This document shows positions 14,336 through 26,449 of a stretch of DNA of 64,000 nucleotides, piece by piece. Source of the stretch: Rotaria sp. Silwood1 (lineage: Eukaryota > Rotifera > Eurotatoria > Philodinida > Philodinidae); NCBI GenBank assembly GCA_905250075.1, contig CAJNOP010000954.1, positions 1-64,000 of the forward strand. Reading direction: 5' to 3'. Position 1 is the stretch's first letter. Each line of letters begins with the position of its first letter. A program made the position numbers and the translations under genes. Under the pieces are notes generated by a model. It was not told where the DNA came from and did no database searches. It was given only the letters and a program-made list of their open reading frames with translations.

Positions 14336-16046
14336 TTATGATATTTCTTCATTATAATCAATTAGATTTGATTGTTGTTGATTAGAATCTGTTGATGTTG
14401 ATTTAGTTCGTTTTGTTTGATCAATTGTAAATGATGGAACTTGACTTTCATCTTCAGGTATTGGTCGTTTTCGTGATTCATCTTTCTAAAATTAGATAAT
14501 TAAGCAAAATAATTTGTATAAATTTTAATACATACTGGTAAACGAGATAAACGATGAATGAGCATTGGAACTGGATCATTAATTATTTCTATACAATAAA
14601 AAAAAAACAAAACATTTAACTTTTCATGGATCTATGTGTGTGCGTGTTTTTTTTTGTGTCAAATTAAAAATCTATTTGAAGATCTTTTAATAAATTAATT
14701 TGATTAATCAAAAAAAAGAAAGATTAATATAATTATGAATATAAATTGAAGTTCTTGAAAGTCAGTCTTGCTTTTTATTTTGACATATTTTTTATTTGAT
14801 CTTGTTATAAATGAAATAATTCATTAGAAGTGTCTTATTTAATTTCAAATTTTTGTTTTTTAACAAATCAAATTATGCAATAATAAAGTCAATTATGTTC
14901 TATGTAATGTTATTTTTAAAAAGAAAGTAATGTGTCAAACAAATAAATTTAAACTATGAAAAAAAAAAAAGAAAATTTGTAATTTTTTTCTATTTTGACA
15001 AGATGAGAAAGCGTTTAGATATATATATCTTTTTCGTAGAGAATAAAAAAATTATCTTCTACATGACAAATTATTAGCAAGAATCTACAAAAACAAAATT
15101 TGTGTAGTTCGAAGATTTAATTTAATATTTTGAGCAAAATAAGATTTTCTTTTCATTAAACTGCATTCTTTAGATCTACCGATAGTAGTTAAGAAGAAAA
15201 GTTAAAAATATAACTACTCGAAACTTTCAATGAGAATAGAACAAAAATGTAGGAAAGTTCGTCCGCATTGACCTTTGTCATAGTTTTTATGTTTTGTTTT
15301 GTAGATTTTTGATCTAAAATTTTTTTTCTTTTGAATAAATGTAACGATGTTTAGAATAGTTTTAAAGTTTTAGTTGAAAAAGAATATTTCTCAGTCAAAA
15401 TATTGAATTCCTAAAAATTGTTTATTACTATAGACATGTTATAAAAATTAAGTTTACATCTAAATTCAATAGTTTAATGACAGAAAAATTCTTTTCGACT
15501 GAAAATTTTAACAATCCTTAGGTTTATCTATGAGTAAAATTTTGATATTAAAACTTCATTACTCAGTTTTTCGAGCAGTACTAAAAATATGGATAAAAAA
15601 ATTCAGTAAATCGATGATTTAAACAATTTACTCAAGTAAGAAATATGTCCGAGAAAATTTGATACCGATTGTTGCAATCTTATGATAATCTCAAATACAA
15701 TTCTTTATTCTTATAGATATTTTTGCTTGTTTGAAAAAATGAACTATTAAATCACGATGTTTTTTTTCTTCTTGTATGGTTATATTGCATATTAGATAAT
15801 ACCTTTTGCATTTGAATCAAGTTGTGCTGTATATGTTGGTCGAACAGACTAAAATAAAATTTCATATATCAAAAAAAAAAAACAAAATGTCAACTATTCT
15901 TACTGTTTGACGAATAGCACCATTAGTATGAAGTCTAGTAAAACTATCTGGATTGCGACACGGTAAATCTTTTAAAAATGATGACTAAAAAATTAAAAAT
16001 AAATTTAAATAAATGAAGGAAAATTTAATAACAATTAAAATACCAT
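14336..16046 (-). CDS. DDA1: DDA1-like subunit of CUL4-DDB1 ubiquitin ligase
   Basis: Five small exons on the minus strand (16046-16044, 15984-15904, 15848-15803, 14588-14536, 14485-14336) join into a 110-residue frame. The N-terminus MSSFLKDLPCRNPDSFTRLH aligns by eye with the FLKGLPxxNxSNFSRFH start of animal DDA1 (DET1- and DDB1-associated protein 1). It continues with RPTY, EIINDPVPMLIHRL (DDA1: Q-I-I-V-T-E-K-T-N-I-L-L-R-Y-L) and a basic/acidic tail KDESRKRPIPEDES like the end of DDA1. Human DDA1 is 102 residues. In animals it binds DDB1 and stabilises DET1-COP1 and other CRL4 ligases in the nucleus. The first coding exon appears to be a bare ATG followed by GTATTT, so the start is tentative. 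The gene converges on the synaptotagmin-like gene, about 100 bases apart. The core is more divergent than the N-terminus. Confidence 0.68.
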
Positions 16047-19000
16047 ATTGCAACATTTGACAATCTTCAATGAAATATAATTTATTGACTTCCTATTTAT
16101 TTTTAAACTAACCATTTTTCAGGGGTGTATCATTCAACCAATCAAATACTATGATAAGTAAGATGTCGATGATAATCAATTGATGACTATTTAGATTATT
16201 CAGTGCATAAAATTTTTAAAAAAAGAATCACTTTCATTATTATTGCTTTACACTTGAGATCAGTGTTTTATCCAGAGGGGTGCCCGGGGGGCGGTACTCC
16301 CCCCGAGACTCGCGATCATCGCATGACGAACTATGTGGCTTGCCCCCTCCCCCCTCCGGAGAAAAAAACCTGGATAAAATACTGCTCGAGATGAATTCAA
16401 GTCAACGTTATGCAAACATACGTATACTTATGTCCAACAATATGCAATATTCGAGTTATTCACATGGTGCTCTTATTATGGTAGCTGAAGCTGGTGGAGA
16501 TGATTTTTTTTAATTTGAATATAACGGATGGTTCATAAATAATTGCAATGTTAGAATTTTCAAAATTCTTTCTCAATTTTTGATTTGTTTTGAGGAAATT
16601 CTCTACAAAAATCGTACGATATATTAGAGTCATTAAATAAATTCTGAAACTAATTTTATTTAAAAATAACAAGAAACATTGCTATATTTCCATTGTTGTC
16701 TATATACAATTCTTAATCTATAGATGTTATGAACTCAGATCTATTAAACATTGATAATATGAACAATTTATAGGTTTTCAGGTACCATCGAATATAACAT
16801 TGATCTCGATTAGTTTTTAGCTATTTTAATTTTAGTGTCGTTTAGATCAACGATTATTGTCAATATTTAATTGTTCATCTTTAAAACTACAATATCATTG
16901 AAGAATGCTTAAATTTTAAAATATTCTATCAGTATATATAGAGTAAATTAAGAAGTATTGCTATATCTAAACATCAATGCTTAATCGATTCAAGATCATG
17001 AGTTCTATAGAGATTCAGGACTGTATGAACTATATATATATATAACAATTCTAATGTGTAGCAGTGCTTTTTATTGTTTTTTAAATAAAATTAGTCTTAA
17101 GCATTTAATACGACTGATCGACGCATAGATCCTAACAAAAGTAAATGCATCAAAGGTCAAATGCTGTCTGATTTTCAAGAAATTGGTATCAACAAGACAA
17201 CTGTCTGTTGAAACAAAACACACACACTAGTGTTACCACATGAAAATCTTGATTATTTGCCATAAGAAAAGGTCAAAGAATTCATCATAACTAATCTAAC
17301 AAACAAGAGTAGGCTAAATGTTAGTAGCATATTTTTAAGATTCATACGCATTATCTCAATGAAAAATAATGTATTGACAACTATCCATCATCGAATCTGT
17401 CTGATTTAAATCTGTTAGATTAAAGTTTATGAAATGAACTAACAGAAACTATGAATTCCGACTGAATAACAATAAATTTGATTTCATTAGATCTAAATAG
17501 AATTTCAAATGTTAGCCATTTTGATAAAAAAAACAAAAGATGTTTCAATGGCGTGAAAACTAAAGGAAAAATTTTAAAAATATGAAGAGTGTAATTATTT
17601 ATGGATCATTCATCATATAAAAGCTGAACTTATTTTTTTAGGTTATATAAGACCTGGTGTAAGATGAAATTTTATTTTGAATAATAATTAGATTTTATAA
17701 TCCTTTTTCTTTTTTTTCCAGGCGATTTATCCTGAGCTAGCAAGAGAGATTATAATTTATCTCAATCTCATATCAGTATACAAATGAATTATTGATTTCC
17801 AGGTGATCTTAATTCATACGTAGACGATACTTTGTTTTAATGTTAACAATTAGAAATCGATCATTATTCTGATCCAAGAGAATGGTACAAAATAATGAAA
17901 ATCGTCTTAGAAATGATGATTGTTTGCTAGTAAAACAATAGACTAATGAAATTACGATTTCATTTCGGCTGTCAGAAACGTCTATAAAGTGTCATATTAC
18001 TGGATTAATTTTCACCATAATCTATCCGTTCGTCTTCTTTTTTTTTTTGATGGCAAGCCTTTATCATATCTTCTATTATTTTAATTAAAAAAAATCTTTT
18101 TTTTTTTAAATACAATTCGAAAAAGATAGTTCAAACTATTATTCAAAAGGAAATCTTGATAAATTCCCCACTAATTATTTTATCATTGATTTTGAAATTA
18201 CAACTCTATTGAATATACAAATACCTAATTTTTACTACTATTGAAATTCTATTATGAACAATTAGTTTTAATTTTTAAAGTTCAAAATTTCCTAGAAACA
18301 ATTGATTTACTTGCATTAAATTATAATGTGTCAAACAAGTCATACTTATTGGTTGATCTTTTAGTAATACTGTAGTAATCTCAGCTGATGCTCAACATAA
18401 TCTCGTTAAAGCTATTAGTAGAAATAATATTTTATTTTTTATCATAAATAGTTACTATTGCATCTCAAACTGTTGGTATTGATAGTGTTGATCAATTAAG
18501 TTGAAAAGATAAAAAAGAAAATTTTAAATTTATTCTTTTTAAATATAGGCAAAACTTTTTTATTTATTTATGGTATGAGATGATCAATGCTTATCATCAT
18601 CATCGTGTTCACAACAACTCTATCAATTAGTTGGTCAACCTTCTCTATGATCGAGATAATCATGATATAACAAGCAAAAGAAAAAATAAAAGAATTTGTA
18701 CTTCAATATTTATACATGTTATGAATATAAGAACTCTTCTCTTTTTTTTTTTTGTCATAAATATAATTTATTCGAGTAAATCATGATCATTTAAAGATTT
18801 ATAGACAAAGTTTATTTGATTAATTTATTTATGATAGCACGGATATTTTTTTGAGTAAAAATGAATGTTCTTGAATTTTCTTCATCTCAAGTTTTGATCG
18901 ACTTATGATAAGTGTCAAATTAATTTTTCCATTGCTTTTTTTTTTGTCAAAAATTTACTCTGTTTTACGCTTCAAGATTTTATGAAATAGCAAAATAAAA

Positions 19001-19675
19001 CAAAGAGACAGTAAAAAAAGAAATTTTTTATATAATAAAGACTTGAATTAACATAATTTTTTGTTTTTTGATTATATCAGTTCTATTTTACAAAAAATTA
19101 AAAGAATACAATTATATTAGCGCAAACAACACAGAAAAGAAGAAAATCTAGGGAATGAACATATATTTATAAAATAATAGACAAGTCTATTTACATTTTC
19201 TAATCAATTTTTTACAGTAGAACGAACATGAAATTTTTCATCTAATTATTTTCTTTATCTAAACAAGTTCTTCTTCTGTCAGTTAATATAAGTCCTATGA
19301 CATTAAATTAACTTTCGAATCAAGCATTTATTTATTAAAATACTTTCAAATAGTAAAGTAATGCATTAACATTTAACTTCCTAAACATAAGAGTAAAGTC
19401 GACAGCTTTTGATTCTATGAAAATAATAAACAATTGTCATAGTTAATATTACATATGACTTAGTTATTCACAATATGCTTTATCATGATAACCTTACACT
19501 TTTCTTTTTTTTTTTTTGTTTTATCATGTTCTACTTTTTTTTGTTTTGTTTTACAAACGACTATCTGTTTTATTTTCGCACCTTACCCCTTTTGATATCT
19601 TCCTAAATAAAAAGTAATAAACACTAAAACTTATTATTCTTATCGAGCAAAAAAAAAAAAAAACGAGTGAAAATA
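16047..19675. other. AT-rich spacer between DDA1-like and Ntn-hydrolase genes
   Basis: About 3.6 kb with no supported gene. It contains a GC-rich MITE-like element (16261-16384, listed separately). Around 17660-18670 there are short coding-like patches separated by stops and splice-like CAG/TTTAG motifs, but I could not join them into a domain. They may be a decayed gene or chance. The last 100 bases include T-runs and the promoter side of the hydrolase gene. Confidence 0.4.
16261..16384. mobile_element. Short GC-rich MITE-like element, TIR CAGTRTTTTATCCAG
   Basis: The left end CAGTGTTTTATCCAG (16261) is the near-perfect reverse complement of the right end CTGGATAAAATACTG (to 16384). The 124-bp interior is strikingly GC-rich (GCCCGGGGGGCGG, CCCCCTCCCCCCTCC) inside AT-rich DNA. 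GAGAT precedes the left end and also occurs a few bases after the right end, a possible imprecise target duplication. It has no coding capacity. A related end sequence occurs at 28374-28520. Superfamily not determined. Confidence 0.6.
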
Positions 19676-21236
19676 ATGTTAAATCAAAATCGTATATATT
19701 ATTTTCTTATTGAATTATTTCTTATTATTCAAATAAGTTCAAGTCATAAAATTAATGGAATTAAAAATATTGGTGCATATTGTGCTAATGATACATCACG
19801 TGGTAATCCAAATTTAAATCCAATTGATATAAGTCAACCAAAATTAATAAATAAAGTTGAAAATGGTACACTTTATCAAGTTGGTTCAGGTGAAGATCAA
19901 ATATGGTTAATACATGTTTATGGTAATACAGGTTATGATTTTGGTTATGCTTATGGTACATTATTACGTGATCAAATTCAAAAAGTTTTACCTCGTGCTT
20001 GGGCACATTTTGAACAAGAAATAATTGATTCATTAAAAGATCTTAAATTACCAAAATGGTTTGAAGATATTATTATTAATGAAGGTCTTGAATTTGCATT
20101 AGATTTACAAAATGATCTTGTTAAAAAATATATGAATGAAGAAATATATAATGAAATGCGTGGTTTATCTGATGCATCACAAGTTGATTATAAAACAGTT
20201 GTTAGATTACATATGCTTGGAGAAATTACACGAGGTAAATCTTACAAAAAAAAAAAAAGTTCTTTGTCGGAAAACGAATTGTAATGAACATTTTTTGTAT
20301 GAATTAATTGAATTTAGAAAATAAATTAGTATAAAATATTGTTATATAGTCAAATAGAATAATATTTATCTTTATTCTATAGGTCGATGTTCACTTTATG
20401 GTCTTTGGGGTAATGCAACACTTGGTGGAAAAACTTTACAATTACGTGCATTAGATTGGGATGTTGATGCTGGTTTACAAGATTATCCTGTTGTTACTAT
20501 CTATCATCCTCGTACATCAAAACTTGGTCATACATTTGCTAATGTTGCTTGGGCAGGTAAAAATATTTTAATTCTTTTGTTTTCTATATTAATTTTGAAA
20601 ATAACTTTATATATATATATATATTAAGGTTATATTGGAACATTAACTGGTATGTCATCATATCGTCTTGGTATATCTGAAATAGGTGTTTCATTTCCTG
20701 ATGATACATTTGGTGATGAAAGTATGAGTGGTTTACCATTTATTTTTGTTGAACGTTATATATTACAATATAGTGAAACACTTGATGATGCACTTTCATT
20801 TATTGCTGATGTTAAACGTACATGTCATTTAATACTTGGTGTAGCTGATGGAAACTTAGGTACAGCACGTATGATACAATATTCACATTCAAAAGTAAAT
20901 TTTTTTGATGATAAAAATTTACAACCATTAGCTGATTGGCATCCACGTATACCAAATGCTATTTATTGTGGTATGGATTGGTTATGTCCATCACGACAAT
21001 ATAAATTATATCGTGCAATAATAGATCAATATGGACAAATAACACCAGAATTATCAATTAAAAATATAACATCAATTGTTAAAACAGGTGATTTACATGT
21101 TGGTGTTTATGATTTAACAGATAATATAATGTATGTTGCAAATGCACGTGGTACAGATGAACAAGGACCTAAAGAAGCTTATAATCGACAATTTGTTAAA
21201 ATTGATCTTAATATTGAATTTGCTCGTAATCAATAA
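19676..21236 (+). CDS. Dcd1-like / C45-type Ntn hydrolase (secreted, predicted)
   Basis: Three exons (19676-20234, 20383-20556, 20629-21236) join in frame to 446 residues. The N-terminus (YYFLIELFLIIQISSS) looks like a signal peptide. The mature part has GNTGYDFGYAYGTLLRDQI, then TRGRCSLYGLWGNAT. A Cys after a Gly/Arg there fits the N-terminal nucleophile position of the acyl-CoA:6-APA acyltransferase (C45) fold. This is followed by LRALDWDVDAG, FANVAWAGYIGTLTGMSS and a GVADGN segment. The pattern fits the Dictyostelium Dcd1 / acid-ceramidase-like group of Ntn hydrolases, which cleave or transfer amide-linked acyl groups, probably in lysosomes or outside the cell. The true substrate is unknown. 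A GTG nine bases upstream is in frame, but the ATG at 19676 is preferred. Distribution in protists and a few animals makes horizontal origin possible, but I cannot test it here. Confidence 0.72.
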
Positions 21237-22547
21237 AATTTGAAATATAAAAAAAAATAAAATAAAATAAAAATTAATGATTGTATAAGACTCGATATTT
21301 TATAATAAATAAATTATTTTTCTTTTCATATATAGATTATAAAATAATAAAAATATACTTATCATTCATTGTGATAAATGTTAATCATATTTATGAGAGA
21401 ATTCTTCCAATTTTGTAGCCTCTATTCATGCTAATAATAGATTTCATGGCCCTTATAATTAGGGAATTGCGGGACCACGTTTTTTCGGTCCCGAGCTCGG
21501 CCAATATTGTTTTTTAGTCCCGGTCCCGGTCCTGGTCCCGTTTTTTTAATAGCGAACATAAAAAAATTTTTTTAAGAAAGCTATCACGATGTCGCACATA
21601 AGTGTGCGCTGTGTTATGTATATATTATTAATTCTGCTCTTATAAATTGTCTAAATAGTCTATTATCTGTCTATATGTGAATATTATAAACATGTTAATG
21701 TTAATAGATATTTGAAAATATCGTTTTTTTTTATGAAATAATAAAAGACATTATTGATCATCAATCGCGACTTGAAAAGACAATTGAGTTCTTTTTTTAT
21801 TCAAAATAATTTTTGGTCCCGAAATTGGTCCCGCAGGACCAGGACCGGGACCATTTTGCAGTTCTCTACTTATAATATCTAAAAAGATGCTTCTATCTTC
21901 ATAAAAAAAAAAGAAAAACTATATTTTTACAAATAGTACATTATTCAGTTCTCAACAGCCCGAGTGTATTGAGCGCTGGGAAAGCACACCCAAAGGTGAT
22001 TCCCTTCCAATCTTGAAAAATTTTTGTTTCTGCTTTCAGTACTTATATTTTTGCTCAATAATTCTCAAAAATCACGTTCAACTCCTCCCTTCGAATCCGG
22101 TATCGGCTCCTCAATCCTAGCGACCTTAGGATATTCCTTGCTGTGCACTACGCCAGACATGAATCTTTATGGAGAATAATAAAAGAATCCGACACCGACA
22201 TTACAATGAAAAATTAGATCCATGCTGAACTTTATTCAATTTTGCCTATATTTTTACAAAATATTTTAAATATGATTCTATTTATAGACATATCCTATTC
22301 TAAAAATATTATTATGTTGAGTTTAAAAAATATTTTATTAAATATTATTATATATATTGCATGATTATTGATAGAGATTATCTTTATCGAATAAAAAATA
22401 GTTTAAAAGATACACATACATATATATATATATATATCATTTCACACATACATATAGTTCACAATAATTATTATGTCGAACTATTAGAAGAAATAAAAAA
22501 ATATATAAAAACAAAAACAAAAACAAGAAGTTTATTGACATAGCACC
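21237..22547. other. Spacer containing the hAT MITE
   Basis: Between the convergent hydrolase and SOCS-box genes. Apart from the hAT element I see only a patch of more balanced composition at about 21955-22200 containing CCGGTATCGGCTCC and, inverted nearby, CCGACACCGAC. It may be an old repeat, but no ends could be defined. TATA repeats lie near 22420. Confidence 0.45.
21460..21868. mobile_element. Non-autonomous hAT transposon (MITE) with 8-bp TSD
   Basis: The 409-bp element starts TAGGGAATTGCGGGACC and ends GGTCCC...GCAGTTCTCTA, giving imperfect terminal inverted repeats (TAGGGAATTGC against TAGAGAACTGC). It is bounded by an exact 8-bp duplication CTTATAAT at 21452-21459 and 21869-21876, the hallmark length for hAT. 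Sub-terminal GGTCCCGGTCC-type repeats are present at both ends in opposite orientation. The AT-rich interior has no transposase frame, so it must be mobilised in trans. Confidence 0.85.
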
Positions 22548-25203
22548 CTATGATTCAAAAGCAAATTTATTTTCATAAATTAAAAACATATGAAGTTGAT
22601 CATTTATAAATGGAAATAATTTTAATTGTTTAATATCATTTGGATATTGTTTAATATGCATTTTAATATATATACGACATATAGATTTTAATGTTCGACA
22701 AGAATTTCGTTGTCGATAAAAAATATTTGTTTCTAAAAATTTAATAAAATCAATTTTTTTATTTTCTAATTTTTTATTTAAAAATTGATAAGCATCATTT
22801 TTTAAAAGAATTTTTATTTGATGTAAATTAAAATAAATTTCACCATTATTATAAAGTATATTAAGAAATTTTTGAAAAATTTCTTTATCATCAATTTTAT
22901 ATGATTGAGCAAATTGAGATGATAATGTTAATGAAAGAAGTGTTGGAGAAGGAAATATCATATCAATAGAACGAGAATTATTAAAAAAATCATTATGATT
23001 TGATGAAAGATAATAAATTCCAATAATTTCAAGAAAATAACCAATAAATTTTTCTCGAATTAAATTATTATTATTATTTGTTCGATTATTTACTATATTT
23101 GTATTAAATATATCATGTAAACGATATTTTAATAAAAAACAACCTGAAATAAATAAATAAAAAAAAAAATAAAACTTTCAATAATTAGAACATGAAGGAT
23201 TTATTCTTGTGAACAGTGCAGTACAAAACAAAGTGTACCTCAATCAATCCATTGTAGATTTTTCATGAAGAGTTACAGATGTAACAGTCAACTAATAATG
23301 AAATTTTACACGATAATTAGCTTCTCGCATGTTTATCTGCTTCATTGATCTGAACAACAATGATTGAAAATGCATTCATCACCGTTGTATTTCTATTAAC
23401 AATCATGTTTACTATCTGAGAAAATTCAAGTAGAAAAAATGTATTTTGTTTTCATATGAGAAAATTTTGATAAACAGTGCTGGACAAGATTATCGAATCG
23501 CGTTTCTTTGAAATATCCGCTCTCAACTGATTAACATGAAATGAAATTAAGCGAAGATTTTCAATAGGAACATAGTAGGCTGATTTCGCTTCTTGCCGAG
23601 AGACTAGAAATAACATTTTTAGTACGAAAGAAAGACTCATGTGCAAAATTTTCTTTGCCAAAATGACTACATACCGATTTCATTTACCGGTATGAATCTG
23701 AAATTTTGAGTATAGATTTCTTTGCTTAGTGCATTTTTCAATGTATAGAATTCGAAAAAAAATGGTCACGATGAGTCCGACAGTAAAAACTGTTAGCGCA
23801 ATCCCTGCAGGATTAAACTGAAAAGCACAATGTAGCTGCTTTTATCAATCACAGAAGTTAGTTATATTCTATCTGTTTTCGAATAGATTTCTTCATGACC
23901 TTTTTACTCCATGCCCCAGAAATACAATAAGAAATTATTGTCGGATTTGTTTTTAAAAATAGTCTCCACCATTTTTTGAGTAACTCTCGATTGTTTTTAG
24001 CTATTTAGCTCGGGTTTTCACCATTAGAAAGAGCAAGTGAGGGGACATTTATCTATATAAAATTCATAAGTTTTTCATGAATGTTTTCGAACGAACATCT
24101 TTGTTGTTGTCCATTTTCATGAGTTTTTACAGCAATCTACACTCAAATTATAGCCCAAAATGGTCTTTATTCCTGGTAAAATTTTTAAATCTCTCTATAG
24201 TTTATTTGAACCAATACTTCCAAGGTATAGTATTAAAATATGAAAATTTGGCCAGGAATAAAGGTCGTTTTAGGCTAGAATTTGTTATAATTTGAACGTA
24301 GATTGCTATGAAAACTCATGAAAATGGACAACAACAAAGATGTTCGTTCAAAAACATCCATGAAAAACTTATAAATTTTATATAGATAGATGTTTCCTCA
24401 CTTGTTCTTTCTAATGGTAAAAACTCGAACTCAGTAGCAATAAGCAATCGAGAGTTATTCAAAAAGTGGTGGAGGCTATTTTAAAAAAAAAAAATCAACA
24501 ATAGTTCGAAAATCAGAATCAGACTTTACTGATATACGGTCTGTGGAGGAAAGGAAATGTTTCAAATTTTTATTCTATATATTTCAATATTCTTTTTATA
24601 TCATGTTTCATAAATAACTTTCTATGAATTCAATAGTACTGTGTTATAATCAAGAGTAATTGAGTAATAATTAGAGAACTAGAATTCGATCTATAATGAA
24701 ATTCTATACCGATTGATTATTATTTATTTTGGATCAAATTATTTTCAATATTAATTAGATTAAATATATTGAGAATTCTTCTACTAACCAAGTTCAAGTA
24801 AAACATTAATATCAAATTCATTCCAAATAAAATTTGTATAACTATGAAACATAGTTTGATAAATTGTTAAATTATTTGATAATGGTGAATATTCAAAAAA
24901 ACTTTTTGAAATTTTTCCATTTAAAATAATTAAACGATGTAATAATTGATATAAATTATTGATTAAATTATTTGTTCGATTTGGATTTATTTTTTGACAT
25001 AATAAATAAAGTAAATATTGATCAAGTATTGTATTACCAAAATGATCATAACCATTTGATATTGTTTGTATTAATGTTAAATTTAAAGAAAATGATTCAT
25101 TTAATGTTGTATCAATATATTCCAGTAGATTTAATTGATCATCCGAACGATATAAACGTGGCCGATTAACAGCAGTATTATCTGTTGATATTATATTTGA
25201 CAT
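22548..25203 (-). CDS. SOCS-box protein, ASB-like
   Basis: Two exons on the minus strand (25203-24789 and 23143-22548) join in frame to 336 residues. The C-terminus RTLKSICRIYIKMH...DIKQLKLFPFINDQLHMFLIYE fits the SOCS box consensus (L-x-x-L-C-R-x-x-I-R, then L-x-L-P-x-x-L-x-x-Y-L), which recruits elongin B/C and CUL5. Upstream the chain is helix-rich with one weak ankyrin-like stretch (FGNTILDQYLLYLL). This suggests a degenerate ankyrin-SOCS (ASB) protein, perhaps near ASB17, acting as a ubiquitin-ligase substrate receptor. The substrate cannot be guessed. The 1.6-kb intron contains a fold-back element. Low-complexity Asn/Leu content comes partly from AT-rich codons. The domain call rests only on the SOCS-box pattern. 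Confidence 0.62.
23941..24502. repeat. Fold-back element (long imperfect palindrome) in SOCS-box gene intron
   Basis: Two arms of about 230-260 bases are imperfect reverse complements. The left arm runs from about 23941 (AGTCTCCACC, then GAGTAACTCTCGATTG and CATCTTTGTTGTTGTCC). The right arm ends near 24502 (GGACAACAACAAAGATG, CAATCGAGAGTTATTC, GGTGGAGGCTATTT). The loop is short, near 24190-24225. It has no coding capacity and lies wholly within the intron 23144-24788. Confidence 0.8.
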
Positions 25204-25510
25204 TAATCTATAAAAAAAAGAAAAGAAAAGAAGACTGATAGGAGAAGAAGAAGAAGAAAAAAAATCAGTAACAAAAATAATTAATCTTCTTTCCTCTCAA
25301 AAACAAATCAAAGAAAAGAATAACATGAAAGTGTTTTCTTTTTCCTTCAGGGAATATAACGACAACAAAAACAAAAAAACAAAATAAATTGTAGTAAATT
25401 AATGAATTCAACATATTCCTTAGAAATCTCAAGATTATCTTTTTCTATAATCGAACAATGAAAATAATATTATAGATTTATCTAAAACTATACACATATA
25501 TATGAATAAT

Positions 25511-26449
25511 TTAAGTAAATTTATAATTATTAATTAATTCAATATCATTTTCATCAAGATGAATATTTAAAGCTTTAACTGAATCTTCAATAGATGTTAT
25601 TTTACTAGCACCAGGTATAGGTACAATACATTTTGATTTAGATAAAATCCATGCAAGAACAATACAATAAGGTGAACAATGATATTTTTCTCCTAAATTT
25701 ATAAGTAATTTTTCTTGATTTAATTTTTTATGTTTTCTTCGACCACCCATTGGTGAATAAGCTATAAATGTTAAATTATTATCTTCACAATATTTTAAAA
25801 CTCCATCAAATTCTGCTTGACGTTTATATATATTAAAAACATTTTGTACAGATTGTATATTAACATATGTTTGTACTTCTTTTATTTGTTCAACAGTAAA
25901 ATTTGATACACCAACATATTTAATTAATTTTAATTCAATAGCTTCACATATTGGTTGAAATATTTCTTTTAAACTATATTTATTATCTTGTGGTGAATTA
26001 TGTATTTGCCATAATAAAATTGGTTTTTGTCCTCCAAGACTTTCATAACTTTTTTTAATAGCTTGACGAAGACGTAATGGATTTAAATCTGTTTCCCATG
26101 CACCATTAGGACGAATAAGACCACCTAAAAATATAAAGATAAATAACAAAAAAAAGAAAAAAAAACAAAAACCTTTCGTAGCTATAATAATATTATTTAT
26201 ATTAGCTGAACCTTGATATGTTTGTAATGCTTCATAAATTAATATTTCACTATAATTTTTATCATTTTCATCTAAACAATAAGCATCAGCTGTATCGATT
26301 AATGTTATTCCAAGATCAAGTGTACGATGAATAACATTAATCGCATCTTCTCTTGTCGGTCGACCATAAATTGATAATGGCATAGAACCTAGACCGATTC
26401 TTGTTATTTTCATATTAGTATGACCCAAATTAATAGTTGGTATTTCCAT
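25511..26449 (-). CDS. Aldo/keto reductase
   Basis: The frame is open throughout, but 26125-26172 is a 48-bp GT-AG intron. Its in-frame translation would be a Phe-run that breaks the fold. Removal leaves 296 residues. AKR signatures: GLGSMPLSIYG near the N-terminus, LIDTADAY (catalytic Asp, followed by a Tyr), IIATKG (catalytic Lys), WQIHN (catalytic His), YVGVSNF, and VPIPGASK (cofactor-binding end of the barrel). The enzyme should reduce aldehydes or ketones with NADPH in the cytosol. The sequence resembles bacterial/fungal-type AKRs (pyridoxal reductase-like) as much as animal ones, so a transferred origin is possible but unproven. The ATG at 26449 gives the expected MEIPTINLG start. The neighbour 25204-25510 is spacer. 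Confidence 0.85.
   Translation of the reverse strand: MEIPTINLGHTNMKITRIGLGSMPLSIYGRPTREDAINVIHRTLDLGITLIDTADAYCLDENDKNYSEILIYEALQTYQGSANINNIIIATKGFCFFFFFLLFIFIFLGGLIRPNGAWETDLNPLRLRQAIKKSYESLGGQKPILLWQIHNSPQDNKYSLKEIFQPICEAIELKLIKYVGVSNFTVEQIKEVQTYVNIQSVQNVFNIYKRQAEFDGVLKYCEDNNLTFIAYSPMGGRRKHKKLNQEKLLINLGEKYHCSPYCIVLAWILSKSKCIVPIPGASKITSIEDSVKALNIHLDENDIELINNYKFT

Noticed and set aside
16203-16513. Pro/Gly-rich small open frames at 16.2-16.5 kb
   Set aside because: They translate the GC-rich core of the MITE at 16261-16384 and its flank.
17660-18670. Decayed polymerase-like or enzyme gene
   Set aside because: A few suggestive short peptides (for example VVISADAQHNLVKAI) but no joined frame and no motif pair at correct spacing.
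25511-26449. Reading the aldo/keto reductase as a single 312-residue exon
   Set aside because: The in-frame Phe-run falls exactly between a GT donor and an AG acceptor; removing 48 bases restores the expected AKR sequence.
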